NCBI GenBank assembly: GCA_030734395.1 | Contig: JAUZTG010000016.1 | Coordinates: 496,001-560,000 of the forward strand | Length of the DNA: 64,000 nucleotides | Reading direction: 5' to 3' | Source: Sarocladium kiliense | Lineage: Eukaryota > Ascomycota > Sordariomycetes > Hypocreales > Sarocladiaceae | Part shown: positions 10,413-20,291 of the stretch, piece after piece | Layout: each line of letters opens with the position of its first letter | Position numbering within the stretch: position 1 is the first letter of the stretch | Position numbers and translations under genes: made by a program | The notes under the pieces: model-generated | What the model was told of the DNA's origin: nothing | Database searches by the model: none | What the model saw: the letters and a program-made list of their open reading frames with translations, nothing else

Positions 10413-10585
10413 CGCAGAGCATTCCAGGTAATATTGTAGCCATTCTCGGCAAGGACTTCAACGACGCGATCTTTCTTCTCTTGGCTGAGGCCACCGGCAT
10501 CGGCCGCGAGGTCGTGGAAGGTGAGGAACAGCTCGCGGAGAAGGGGTGGGCTGTCCCATTGGGAGTTCGACTTTCCAGAAGACAT
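10413..10585 (-). CDS. Orphan Myb-like first exon D
   Basis: A 173-nt exon-like unit beginning MSSGKSNSQWDSPPLLRELF and ending ENGYNITWNALR, aligned with the first exons of A, B, C and E. The donor is GTAGGT in phase 2. Unspliced, the next codon is a stop, so without splicing it yields only 58 residues. The second helix lacks the usual W. No matching second exon occurs in the 333 bp before unit C. The nearest compatible acceptor is that of gene B at 9365, implying a 1,047-bp intron if used. It could be an alternative first exon or a decaying duplicate; the open frame and clean donor argue against long decay. Confidence 0.55.
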
Positions 10586-11144
10586 GGTGAGGATGTTCTT
10601 GAGATAAAACAGTTGTGCTGTGCCTTTGCCGAATGCGAACGAGATTGATGATGTCTTGGAGTTGGCAGGGCTGTATGTGCCTGCTCGTATTAGACCTAGA
10701 GGCTAGTAGGTGATGAAAGTGAGGTGAAGGATGGATCACGGATCGTGTGTCAGAGGTACGCTTGGAAAGGGTATCGTGAATAACCTGTTGTCGGCTGCCA
10801 GCTGTTGACGACTGCAGAGTGCCGACGACTGTTTCCATTGATCTTGCTATCATACTCGGCTACACTAACCACCGACAGTATTTGATCCGTATGAACGCGC
10901 CTGACACAGAACAGACACTCCTAATATTACTTGGACAATTTGAACCGAAATTTGTATACAAGAAAGAAAAGAAGACAAAACACGCTCAAGGTGGTACACT
11001 CAGCAACGCCTGTAAAACAGTCATGGCAGTCGAGCTGCCTCAGGACAGCGATTTCGAACATCAAGGTCCATTACGTTTCCCCGTAAGAGAAGCTATCAAG
11101 GATCGTCAGTACTCATGTTTGGATTGGAACGCTGGACGGCTTGC
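10586..11144. other. Spacer between Myb-like D and E
   Basis: No gene is supported. The stretch holds the promoter of unit D and the 3' UTR of gene E, both on the minus strand. Short plus-strand open frames here show no domain. Confidence 0.5.
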
Positions 11145-12191
11145 TTACTCCGGATGATAGTGTTCTCCTGGCCCGCTGTCACCATGCGCCGCAAGTTGAA
11201 GTACCGCTTCATCGTCTAAAGGCTGATGTTGCGCCACGCTCGGCACGTCCATTCGACGTCTTTTCGCCATCGGCTCCCCAGTATCCTCTTCTCCATCAGC
11301 GTCAGCCTCACCCTCTGCGTCGGCCTCCCCATCCTGAGGTTCCACCTTCAGGGGCACCGCCGACGGATCAGGTGCGCCACCGACGACTGCTAACGAAGGC
11401 TCGCTGTTTGCCTGTGTAGTTTCAAGGTGTCGGCCCATCATTTCTCTTTCAAGAAGTGCCCTTGAGCGACTCATTTGGTCGAGTTCTGCAAGCTGCTGCT
11501 CGTAAGGGATCAAGGGACGGTTGACATCCATTGTGGCTTGAGGCATCATGCCTGTTGGAGGATTGGGAGGGGATGCTGAACTTGGGTTGACATTGTGCTC
11601 AGAACTGGCGTTCTGAACTGCGGAAGTATTGGCAGAGCCTGCAGCTCCTTCCTCTCCTTGTTGCTTCTTGGGTCGACCTCGGCCAGGCCCAGGACGACGG
11701 GTAATGGGGTTCATAGCTGGATCAATCCTGTGAGGGCTTTCTGCTGCGGTACCATTGGACTCGGCCTTGTGCTGGGCTCGCCGCAAGCCTTGGAAATGTT
11801 GGCTGGTGATTGATATTAGAATTGATGAAGACAGGAGAAGGTGGTGAGGTTGTTCGGGCAGAAACGTGGATGGACAAGCACATGGCATCCTGGATGGATA
11901 GATCTTTTGCGACGGCCTTGTATGACAACGAGCGGCCATTAATCGCGCGAGCTTTGAGGGGACAAAGAATGTGAAGATACATGTGCATTCGTGAAAGGAC
12001 ATCACTGATATACTAAAAAGAAACACCAGTACATACCGACATCCTTCATTGGTGAAGCCGTAGCCGAGTGTCCGCATGTGTCCGCCAATAGTCGTCCATT
12101 CAGCACCACTGATGACGCCAATGTTCTTTACTGAGAGAATAGTGAAGAACAGATCCTTGTCTGCTCTGTCATTCCAATTCTTGCTATTCAT
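11145..12191 (-). CDS. Myb/SANT-like protein E with AT-hook motif
   Basis: Putative chromatin or DNA-binding protein of 270 residues, exons 12191-12037 and 11802-11145. The Myb-like domain reads KNWNDRADKDLFFTIL, EWTTIGGHMRTLGYGF, then across the phase-2 intron CRQHFQGLRRAQHK. About 25 residues further on, PGRGRPKKQ is a clear AT-hook core (GRP flanked by basic residues), which binds the minor groove of AT-rich DNA. The remainder is Ser/Asn/Pro-rich, with a heptad-like ELDQMSRSRALLEREMMGRH segment. It also has PLKVEP (SUMO-type), acidic repeats and a C-terminal KRRR signal. It is the longest minus-strand member and the only one seen with an AT-hook. The intron (234 bp) is long but has a CTAAT branch site. 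Confidence 0.8.
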   Translation of the reverse strand: MNSKNWNDRADKDLFFTILSVKNIGVISGAEWTTIGGHMRTLGYGFTNEGCRYVLVFLFSISVMSFHECTCIFTFFVPSKLARLMAARCHTRPSQKIYPSRMPCACPSTFLPEQPHHLLLSSSILISITSQHFQGLRRAQHKAESNGTAAESPHRIDPAMNPITRRPGPGRGRPKKQQGEEGAAGSANTSAVQNASSEHNVNPSSASPPNPPTGMMPQATMDVNRPLIPYEQQLAELDQMSRSRALLEREMMGRHLETTQANSEPSLAVVGGAPDPSAVPLKVEPQDGEADAEGEADADGEEDTGEPMAKRRRMDVPSVAQHQPLDDEAVLQLAAHGDSGPGEHYHPE

Positions 12192-14666
12192 CGTGGGCGA
12201 CTGCGTGCACTGGTTGTGGGTCTGGCCTTGGAGTGTAAGTGAGCTCAAGCAAGGGCGTTGTGACGATAGCAAGCGCTGGCGCGTAGACAAGAGGAGGATA
12301 GAGGATGTTAGGACGGGTGGCGGATGGCGACTGAAATTGGTAGTGGGCGCTGGTGCGGCACGGTAAGACGAGACACGAGGGGGGCTGGTTTGCTGCGAAG
12401 GGAGGGTGGCCTGTGCGGTCCGGACGGATCGGAGGACGGCAGTGGTTGATCCGGACTGTTGTGTCGGGTGAGCACAGGAAGCCGAATGGAAGAAGACTCT
12501 TAGAAACTCGAGTCGAGAGAATGAGAGCGAGACGCTGATTCTATTGCGATTGATGGTTTCGTCCAAGAACCGAAAATGAGGAAGCTGTGTGCGGCATTGT
12601 TGCTCCTGATCAAGCCAGATGGTTCAGGATAGTAGGGATTAGACGACGTTTAGCCGTTGCGTTATCCCTCCCTTGCCTTGCCTGCCAGAGGGAAACCAGG
12701 CGAAAGTGCGGCCTCAGGCCAAGTGACTCACCCCGGCTCGTCCATTAGGCAGCATCACGTGACTGCGCGAAAAGTTGGCGCTCTCCCCAGCTGGGCTGCC
12801 CACCCGCAAAAGTTCGCGTCGTCGCGTCCACCATCGCAACCTCATGCCCCCCCTCACCGCCACTCACTTTTGCTACCAGCGCGCACACCTGACCATACAT
12901 GACTTTGAAATAACTCTCAATGGCTCTGAAGTACCTTGATTGTAGACTGCGCAATTTTCCGCAACTTTATACGATCTCTGGAGATGGTTTTACCGTCGAT
13001 TGACACTGTGCGGCTGAGGCATTGAATGCAAAGTTGCGACGTCAGCGTCACCTCTTTCCCCCTCCCTCCCTTTCAAAGCGGGCGTGCGACCAGGTAATTA
13101 GCGCTGAGACCAGGCTGAGTTCCACGGGGATGAGTGGCGGATCAGGGATCCAATTCTAAGAGAATTTTGACGCATGCACAGGCTCTGGCGCAATGATGCA
13201 GCCGAGGCGTCAAGACAATGACGACGGCAGTGTCGCATGGGTCGCCGTACTGAACAGAACTCACGGGCCGCGAATACTACGGCAAGAATTGCGAATCGCT
13301 TTACCTGTCGCACTGACGACGATTATCACGTTGCCTGCGCATGCTGTAGTCGTCGTACTCGGACAAGTCTGGTTCGATAGCGATGTGCAAACCATTGTCG
13401 CATGGCATCCGGAACAGCCAAACGACACCCCTCCCCTGTCCTCTTCGTTAACCGTACTTGGATTACAAAAGCAAAGAATACGGTACTAGCTTGAGTGGCT
13501 GCATGCCCAGGTCAACGGGCTGTGACTCACACACTTGTTTCACTGGCATCTTCGTCCCAATGGAACAGCGATTGTGGCCCTGGCAACCACTTTACACGGT
13601 TGTCGCGCCCTCCTGCCGCGGGACTAGCGGGCGCTGACGGCGGGGGTTGTTAGGTGCAGCACCCCACCGGCACCTGGAGCTCAGGCCACCTACAGGGAAC
13701 TCATCCACTGCTGAAGGCAGATTCCAGTTACTCTTAGCGTCCTGCAACCTCTTCCACACCCCCTCCATCTGGTTCATCCTCCCGTCTCGCCTTAGCATCG
13801 ACTGCTCAACACCACCATCTTTTTCTCCTCACTCATCAGCCCCTCTTCTGCCTGCTTTCACTTAAGCAACTCTGCGTTCCTGTCTTCCATCCTTGCTCTT
13901 CGCCAGTAGTGTAAAGGACGCCAGGCAGCCATGGCCCTTGTCGTCTCCACCATCACCCAAAAGGGATTGCCCAGCGTCCGACTCAGATACATAGTAGATG
14001 CATATCATCGCCTTCGCATCCACCATCGCCACTTGTTCCTGAATCCCTGCGTTCACTCCCCCTCTCTTGTCCTCGACACCCTCGTCAGCTCTCAAAGGAG
14101 CCGGAGGAACCCAAAAAGTGACGACGCCCTCGTTTATAATACACCTGCCATCCCCTTCTCGCTCGTCTCTGTCGCCTTCTCCTTCATATCCTCAGGCTCT
14201 CACTTCTCCCTCTCCTCCAGAACTCTGCCATCCCAAACAAAGATTTCACAATATACAACCAGATGAGAGCGTGAGCGTGAGAGGCGAAGGTTCACTCACA
14301 CTGCACTACCGACATCGTAGTCGCTGTCGCTTTCCATCTCATCGTGCCACCTGCGACCAACCGACTCTGGGCCGCCTCGTCACATCGGAGGAGACAAAGC
14401 TGTGATCTGCATGCCGCCTTAGCCACCGCTCATTGCCCCGAAACAAATCCCACCGACTGTCTCAGATCTTCGACATCGTCTCTCGACGTAATCGAAAATT
14501 CACGGTCTGATCATCATATTTATCTCGAGTCTCGCCTGCCATCACTACCACCCTCTGAAGCGCTCTCTCTTATCCGTAAAGCCGTCCATCCCTACGACGT
14601 CGCCGCCTCACTATCTTTAATACCTCCCCTCATTTTCCATATCTTTAAATACTCTCGTCAATCAAG
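12192..14666. other. Gene-free 2.5-kb core of the Myb-like cluster
   Basis: The divergent centre: genes to the left run on the minus strand, genes to the right on the plus strand. Open frames here are short, lack homology to the flanking domain and overlap on several frames, so none is called. The plus strand at about 13650-14660 is CT-rich and ends in the promoter of gene F. A perfect TCACGTGA octamer is at 12755-12762. It may hold regulatory elements or an unannotated RNA, but nothing proves that. Confidence 0.5.
12755..12762. promoter_or_regulatory. Palindromic TCACGTGA (E-box) octamer
   Basis: A perfect eight-base palindrome with a CACGTG core, the type bound by bHLH factors such as Cbf1-like proteins. 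It lies in the gene-free centre of the Myb-like cluster, 564 bp upstream of gene E. Function is inferred from the motif only. Confidence 0.35.
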
Positions 14667-15461
14667 ATGGCCAACAGCGTCGACAATGCTCTGGCTCGCT
14701 TCCTCTACGCCATCCTCAAGCAGAAGAATCTTAAGGACGTGAGTACTTGCCACAATCCTCAAAGCGCCTGCTTCAAGTTCAAGATCTGACTTTTGGAACC
14801 ATGTAGATCGACTGGAACCAGGTCGCTCACGATGAGGCGCTCATTGACCCGTGCCCGAACGGCCATGCAGCTCGCATGAGGTATTCCAGATACAAGTCTA
14901 CCATCGAGAAGGCACTCGAAAATGGCGAGTCTCACAAGAGGAGTCGCACTTCAGAAAAAGGCGGCATCACCAAACCAAAGAAGGGACCCTCCAGCCGCAA
15001 GGGCAGCATTGGCAGCATTGTCAAATCTGAGTCTGGCATGAACATGGCGTCTCTTGCTCAGGTGAGTAACATATGTCGTCAACATGAGTGACTCTCACTG
15101 ACTCTCACTGAAGTTCTCTCCTGCCTCCATGGCATCATCTGCCTTCACTGGCGATTGTCACGATGGAGTTCTCTCTGCTCGATTCCTCACACCCTGCAGC
15201 GATGACATGGCACACGTGCCATCAGCTCAGACGAACGATGTCCCGGCCGACTATCCTCCACCTGGATCACAATTTCTCGATGCAGCTTCTCACGATCCCA
15301 CGAGCCCGAGCTATTCGGCATTCAACGCGGCGTTCGACTTGAGCAACTTCGATGGCGGGTCCGACACTCTCCAGTCCTCCCACGCTCTTGATCTGGGCGG
15401 GAACCAGATCATCGGAGGGCACGACTGGAGCGATCGCTTCCACGACAACACTACATTCTGA
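14667..15461 (+). CDS. Myb/SANT-like protein F of the paralogue cluster
   Basis: Putative DNA-binding protein of 224 residues, exons 14667-14738, 14807-15061 and 15114-15461. The N-terminal domain reads NALARFLYAILKQKNLKD, then IDWNQVAHDEALID and NGHAARMRYSRYKSTIEK. The first intron (phase 0) sits right before IDWNQVA, the same place as in gene I before its DFQAVA. A Lys/Arg/Ser-rich linker (SHKRSRTSEKG, KPKKGPSSRKGS) carries the SUMO-type motif VKSE. Exon 3 encodes an acidic, aromatic-dotted tail (FNAAFDLSNFDGG, IIGGHDWSDRF) that could act as a transcription activation region. The second intron ends in an AAG acceptor and contains a perfect tandem 10-bp repeat at its branch site. Role unknown. 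Confidence 0.8.
15091..15110 (+). repeat. Tandem 10-bp repeat at an intron branch site
   Basis: Two exact copies of ACTCTCACTG lie head to tail inside intron 2 of gene F, ending just before its acceptor. The junction makes an ACTGAC branch-like site and the second copy leads into ACTGAAG, so the duplication touches the branch/acceptor region. Confidence 0.8.
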
Positions 15462-16560
15462 TACCCGCGGCGATAAGCTGCACACAAGCACCGCTCAAGC
15501 GGTGCGACCGAGAACTTCCAATTACTAAGAACGCAAGTTCGAACGTGGGCCAGGCCCTTGGATTCTTTCAATCTGATTTCTGCGTTTCATGACTTGATGA
15601 TTTCCATAATAGCTCTCAGAAGGAGCATACAAAGATTTGAATGACAAAAAGATAGTACGCTGTTGGTCGGGAGCTGGAGATTGAAGGACTGAGTATGTTT
15701 GCTCTCGATCTTTGCTCGAACATCAGGAGTACAGGGGAAGGCGACTTAGCCAAGGCGAATGTGTACAATTACTTACTTGTTGCTGCTTGCTCTCTTTCCT
15801 GCTCGAGGCTAGCCAGAGCGGACAAAAAATAGGGAGAGGCTCAGATGAGAATGAAACGACTACTCTTGAAAGCTTTACTATCTTCCTTGACACCAGTGGT
15901 CTCCCAGCAATGACAAACTTTGCTGCCCGTGTTTCTTTATGACTAGATAGCTCTCTTCCTGCATTGCTCGCTGAACTGCAGCCAACACCCTTTGCATTTC
16001 GAGCCCTCGTGGGACTGAAGCCGTTTTAGACAACGGCCCACGATTTGCGTCGCAAGCTGGTAGCAAATAGCATTGCCCCTGGAAATCACGCAGTATGCAA
16101 AGTTTCAGGCCTGATCTTCGCAGTGCAGCCGGATTGTTTTACGCAGGAAAGATGGGCAAGGAGTCAGTCGTCCAGGGGTCGTTATGGTAAGGGGGCTGCT
16201 TCTGTGCAATCAGTCCCAACACCTGGCATTGACGCTCACCACCAGCTGGCAAGTGTTCCGGGCGGCATCCATTGCTGTGACACACATCCTATAATAACAA
16301 CTGCCCTGCCTCTCCCACTAATTCGTTCATTCACCTGCTCCTGGGCTCCAGCGCACCCTTCACCTAGATCATTCGAGCCACCCAACCCTCGACGCTCAAG
16401 CTTTTGGCATCGGGTATACCATCCACTTCACAACAACCTTCCAAAGACACACTCCGCACCGGAAGTTTACTACTTGCGCCTTTTACAAGTAAGTTCGTAA
16501 AAGTGCAAGCGCCTTACCAGATCTCTTGTCTCATCACGACCACTCACCCTCAGGTCCATC
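15462..16560. other. Spacer between Myb-like F and G
   Basis: No gene is supported. A likely 5' UTR intron of gene G runs 16499-16553 (GTAAGT donor, CCTCAG acceptor), ending just before its ATG. The rest holds the 3' UTR of F and the promoter of G. Confidence 0.5.
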
Positions 16561-17093
16561 ATGGCTGGCCCAACTCCCAAGAAAGAGCCCACTGCCTCCG
16601 AGGCCATGTTCTTCTTCGCTATCGTCAAACACACTCGCAACAAGGCAGACATTGACTGGGCTGCCGTCGCCACTGAGCAGGGCTTCAAGAACGCTGAGGT
16701 TGCAAAGGTACGTTTCTTACACCTGGTCTTGACAACTTGGAACTCAATATTCGCCATTCCAAGTGATGACTGCAAGCCCGAGGCCCCCGAACGAGCTCTG
16801 ACGATTTTTGACAGGTGCGATTTGGCCAAGTGAAGCGCAAGCTCGGCATCAACGACACATCTGCGGGTGCTTCACGTACCCCTACCAAGTCCGGCGTTGC
16901 CTCTGGCCGGGTCACCAAGACTCCCACGAAGCGTGGTGGTGCCAATGGCAAGAAGGCCAAGATGGAAGAGGATCAGGGCGATGATGACTTGAGCGGTGAT
17001 GGAGGAGTCTCGTCTCCAGCTACGCCCAGCAAGGGCAAGCAAGTGAAGCCAGAGACGGACTACCCCGACGCTGAGGATTTTGCGGCTCTGTAA
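16561..17093 (+). CDS. Myb/SANT-like protein G of the paralogue cluster
   Basis: Putative DNA-binding protein of 141 residues, exons 16561-16707 and 16815-17093. The domain reads ASEAMFFFAIVKHTRNKADI, DWAAVATEQGFKNAEVAK, then VRFGQVKRKLG. The single coding intron (phase 0, 107 bp) falls within the third helix, shifted a codon or two from the phase-2 site of A, B, E and I. The tail is Thr/Lys/Gly-rich with TPTK repeats, a GKKAK basic patch, an acidic block and VKPE, a SUMO-type motif, close to the C-terminus. A candidate 5' UTR intron precedes the start. Closest in layout to H and I. Function inferred from the domain only. Confidence 0.85.
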
Positions 17094-17995
17094 GGGGAGA
17101 TCGATCTCGGATCATGCGTTCGGTGCTTCGGAGGAGGATGGAAGCTTCGATCGGACGAGACTGAAAGTTGGAGCTGGATGAGATGCATTGGCCAGATCTG
17201 CAGCACTATGATTTGCTCGCTAAGAACCATATTTCACAACAAAGCCAGACACCGTCAACATGATCTCACGCTCGAATTTCCGAGGGACTTTATTGACTAC
17301 CGTGCTGAAGAGAGTGTCCAACTTCTGCAGCACAACAGTACGAACACTCCGCATCTAGACTATCTGCGATCCTACATCACATCCTAGACTCGGTGGCTCG
17401 GTGGCAACTGGACCATCTTCGTCTCTCGAGGAACATCGTAGCTATCTGGAAATTCCAGAGACTCACATCCGCCATGGGATATACCGCAGGTAGTAGTCCT
17501 TGCAATGAGTCGCCCTGACGGGCCGGCTGGTGCGTCCGCTCCAATGCGCACCAGCCCCCCAAAGGTGCCCTATTCTAAGAACAGCAGGGGCTAATTCAGT
17601 CATCCTATTCTACTCCAGGCAGCTGTACTAACTTGCTGGTATTGATATTGGGAGACCTTGGCCGGCTCTCATCTTCACCAGCCTTCTCCTCCGTACCTTC
17701 GCACTTCCGACCACACCACTCCCCAGCAACATTCCACAAACTTTGTTCCTGGTAATGAAAGGAGCTTTTGAGTACGTCTTTGTTTCTCAAAGTGGGATTA
17801 GTGAGATTTCTCTTACACGTTCCAGGTACTCCGGTCAATCCGTTCGACAGTTCTCCCATCCGACCTCACCAACTCAACTTAACGTACCACAACCGTAGAA
17901 GTCAATCGCCGCGATCGCAAAGTAAGTCAACAAAGGCGCACTCAAAGATAGCCCATCATTCAATTGACCAGATTTGCTGAACACAGAAAGTCACC
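17094..17995. other. Spacer between Myb-like G and H
   Basis: No gene is supported. A probable 5' UTR intron of gene H spans 17922-17986 (GTAAGT donor, AACACAG acceptor). Other open frames are short and featureless. Confidence 0.5.
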
Positions 17996-18445
17996 ATGCC
18001 GCCCCGAAAGGTCACCGAAGCTGACGGCTCAACTACTGGTCTCACCCCTGCCGAGAACAAGTTCATCAAGACCATGTTCGACAACATGAAGACCCGCCCC
18101 GACGCCGACTGGGACAAAGTTGCCGAGCAAATGGGCCTCAAGGACTCCAAGTGTGCCAAAGAACGCTTCCGGCAGATCGCCCAGCGTCACGGCTGGAACA
18201 ACAAATCCGACTCCAGCACTGGCAAGGTCACGAAGAAACCTGCTGCTGGTGGACGCAAGAAAGCTACGCAGGTGAAGAAGCGTGATGAAGAGGATGATGA
18301 TGAGATGGATTCTGTTGAGGTGAAGAAGCTGGTGAAGAAGCAGGCTGGTGGTCAGAAGAAGCGCGTCAAGACGGAGGAGAGCGACACGGAGGAGGAGAGT
18401 GTCAAGAACGAGGACAATGACACGGGACCGCAAGGTTTAAGCTGA
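17996..18445 (+). CDS. Myb/SANT-like protein H, intronless coding region
   Basis: Putative DNA-binding protein of 149 residues in a single exon. It has the clearest Myb-like domain of the plus-strand set: LTPAENKFIKTMFDNMKTRP, DADWDKVAEQMGLKDSKCAK, ERFRQIAQRHGW. This shows the usual spacing of a W-centred second helix and a basic third helix. The coding introns present in F, G and I are absent, so they were lost here or gained elsewhere. The tail is Lys-rich and acidic, with two SUMO-type motifs (VKTE, VKNE) and basic stretches such as KKPAAGGRKK. The sequence just before the ATG looks like the end of a leader intron. Nuclear location is inferred; targets are unknown. Confidence 0.88.
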   Translation: MPPRKVTEADGSTTGLTPAENKFIKTMFDNMKTRPDADWDKVAEQMGLKDSKCAKERFRQIAQRHGWNNKSDSSTGKVTKKPAAGGRKKATQVKKRDEEDDDEMDSVEVKKLVKKQAGGQKKRVKTEESDTEEESVKNEDNDTGPQGLS

Positions 18446-19632
18446 TGTTTCCCACGTCGATCACTACAAGTTTACGATTTGATGTTCTCATGAGGGAATG
18501 TCTACGGCGACGTTCTGGCGTAGAAGGAGCAGGGTCATGGCATCGTTGGTCTCGGAGATGATCTACAGATGGATTGAGGACATGAGTTGCTCGCCACATT
18601 GAGATCTGAGAATGCACAAAACCTGAAATACGCTCTTCTGCTGGATTTGACTGTGCATCAATAGTCCTGAGCATGGCTTCATTTCGGCTTGCAGCGGCTC
18701 TCATGGCAACTCCCATGACCACGTGAACGAGCGGCTGCGTGCAGACCTGCCCACACCCGCCACCACTTCCCAACTCCAGAACCAGACTTCTGCAGAAGAT
18801 GACTTCTTCCATTCACTCGTGATATTTCGTCCGCTTTTTTTGTGACTTCAGTTGTGGTTGGCCGCGAGACCAAGGTGATGGCCGACACTACCGACCCCCT
18901 TTCTCCTCGATCACGACTTCACCTCGATGCTCCAAACCAACAACATTCACTCCGGCTACCCAAGGGCTGCTATAAAGACCCCTTTCTTTGATTCATAACG
19001 ACGGTTTGCAATCCCTGCCTCCTCCCTTTCATCCATGCGGACCTTGCAACTGTCCACCAGCTGCCACTGACAGACCGGACCGTCAACTCAGCTCCACTCC
19101 TTATTCACGAGCCGCCTCTTACTATTGTATGCGTCAACAATCCGGCACTCACCCATGTCGCCCTCTTTCACCCTTTCCCTTCGACATCGGACGACTGCTC
19201 ATACAAAAGGAAGCTCGTCCCTCGCTGACTTTCATCTCAACTTCTTCGGCTTACATCTCCCTTACAAACTCACCTCTTTCTCTTCTATCTGCAGGTCAAC
19301 CTCAAAGCTCACAGCTTCATCTCGTAAGTGATCACTCGGCACTCGTGGCGCTGGACAGCCTCATTTTGAAGTCCAAGTCACGTCTAGTCTGACCTGTTTC
19401 TCAGGCTTGCATCCCCAATTCCACCTCGACACCGGTAAGTCCCTTTCCTGTCATGAGGTGTTCCTTTCCGTGATGATTATACCACTGTCTGTCAGTGCCC
19501 TCCTGCTGAACTACTTCGTCCAACAAACCTGAAATCCACTCACCACATCATACTTCTCACTTCACTCTCAGCTAACCTGCTTATTCTTAAAGAATTGTAC
19601 CTCGTCACAGTACATCATACCCAACATTCAAC
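18446..19632. other. Spacer between Myb-like H and I
   Basis: No gene is supported. The part nearest gene I looks like a spliced leader. A candidate 5' UTR intron is 19324-19404 (GTAAGT to TTCTCAG). A second starts at the GTAAGT at 19435 with several possible acceptors up to 19610. Confidence 0.45.
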
Positions 19633-20291
19633 ATGTCCAAGCAAGACCCTACCGATCAGGTCAAGTTCCTTGTCTCGTGCATCGGACACACCACCAATGG
19701 CCGTGTAAGTCCCTTTTTGGGCGGCGCTCTTTTCAGACGAAACACTGACCAGGACTTAGCCTGACTTCCAGGCTGTGGCCACTGAGCTCGGCATCGTTTC
19801 CAAGGCCGCCGCGTATGTTCGACCCTGTTAAAGGTCAACATGACCTATCCCTACTGACAGTTCCTCCAGCCAGAAACGATATGAGCGCATGCTTAAGGCC
19901 AACGGCGTGACCGCCAAGCCTTCTAGCAACAATGGAAACAACAACGGTGGCGATGAGAAATCCGCTCCCAAGACCTCTCCCACCAAGCGCAAGGCCAATG
20001 GCGAGTCCAAGACGAAGAAGGGCTCTGCCAAGAAAGTCAAGCCCGAACCCAGCAGTCCCGCTCGCTCCGAGACTCCGGTAAAGACCGAGACCAAGGAGGA
20101 AGAGGATGAACAGATGGCAATCTCTGGTAAGTATTCCCGCCCTCTCGCTTGTCTCCCACAGCTTGGGGGTGGTCTTCAACTCCTCTCGTGCCACTGGGAA
20201 CATCAGAACCCCAATATTTCGGAACGCCCAGCTAACATTCATATTTGGCTGCGCAGACGTTGCTGAGCCTGACGGAGGCGATGCGGCCTAG
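19633..20291 (+). CDS. Myb/SANT-like protein I of the paralogue cluster
   Basis: Putative DNA-binding protein of 138 residues, exons 19633-19704, 19760-19812, 19870-20126 and 20257-20291. The domain reads DPTDQVKFLVSCIGHTTNGR, PDFQAVATELGIVSKAA, then QKRYERMLKANG; F replaces the usual W of the second helix. Acceptor 19759 was preferred over one 12 bases later because it keeps PDFQ, which aligns with DADWDK in H. The second intron is phase 2 and is followed by C-CAG, as in A, B and E. An alternative acceptor at 19860 is also in frame and would add three residues. The tail has VKPE and VKTE SUMO-type motifs and a KRKANGESKTKKG basic stretch. It links the two halves of the cluster by intron position. 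Confidence 0.8.

Noticed and set aside
13193..13489. 98-codon plus-strand frame in the cluster centre
   Set aside because: Shares no pattern with the Myb-like domain and has no splice-linked neighbours.
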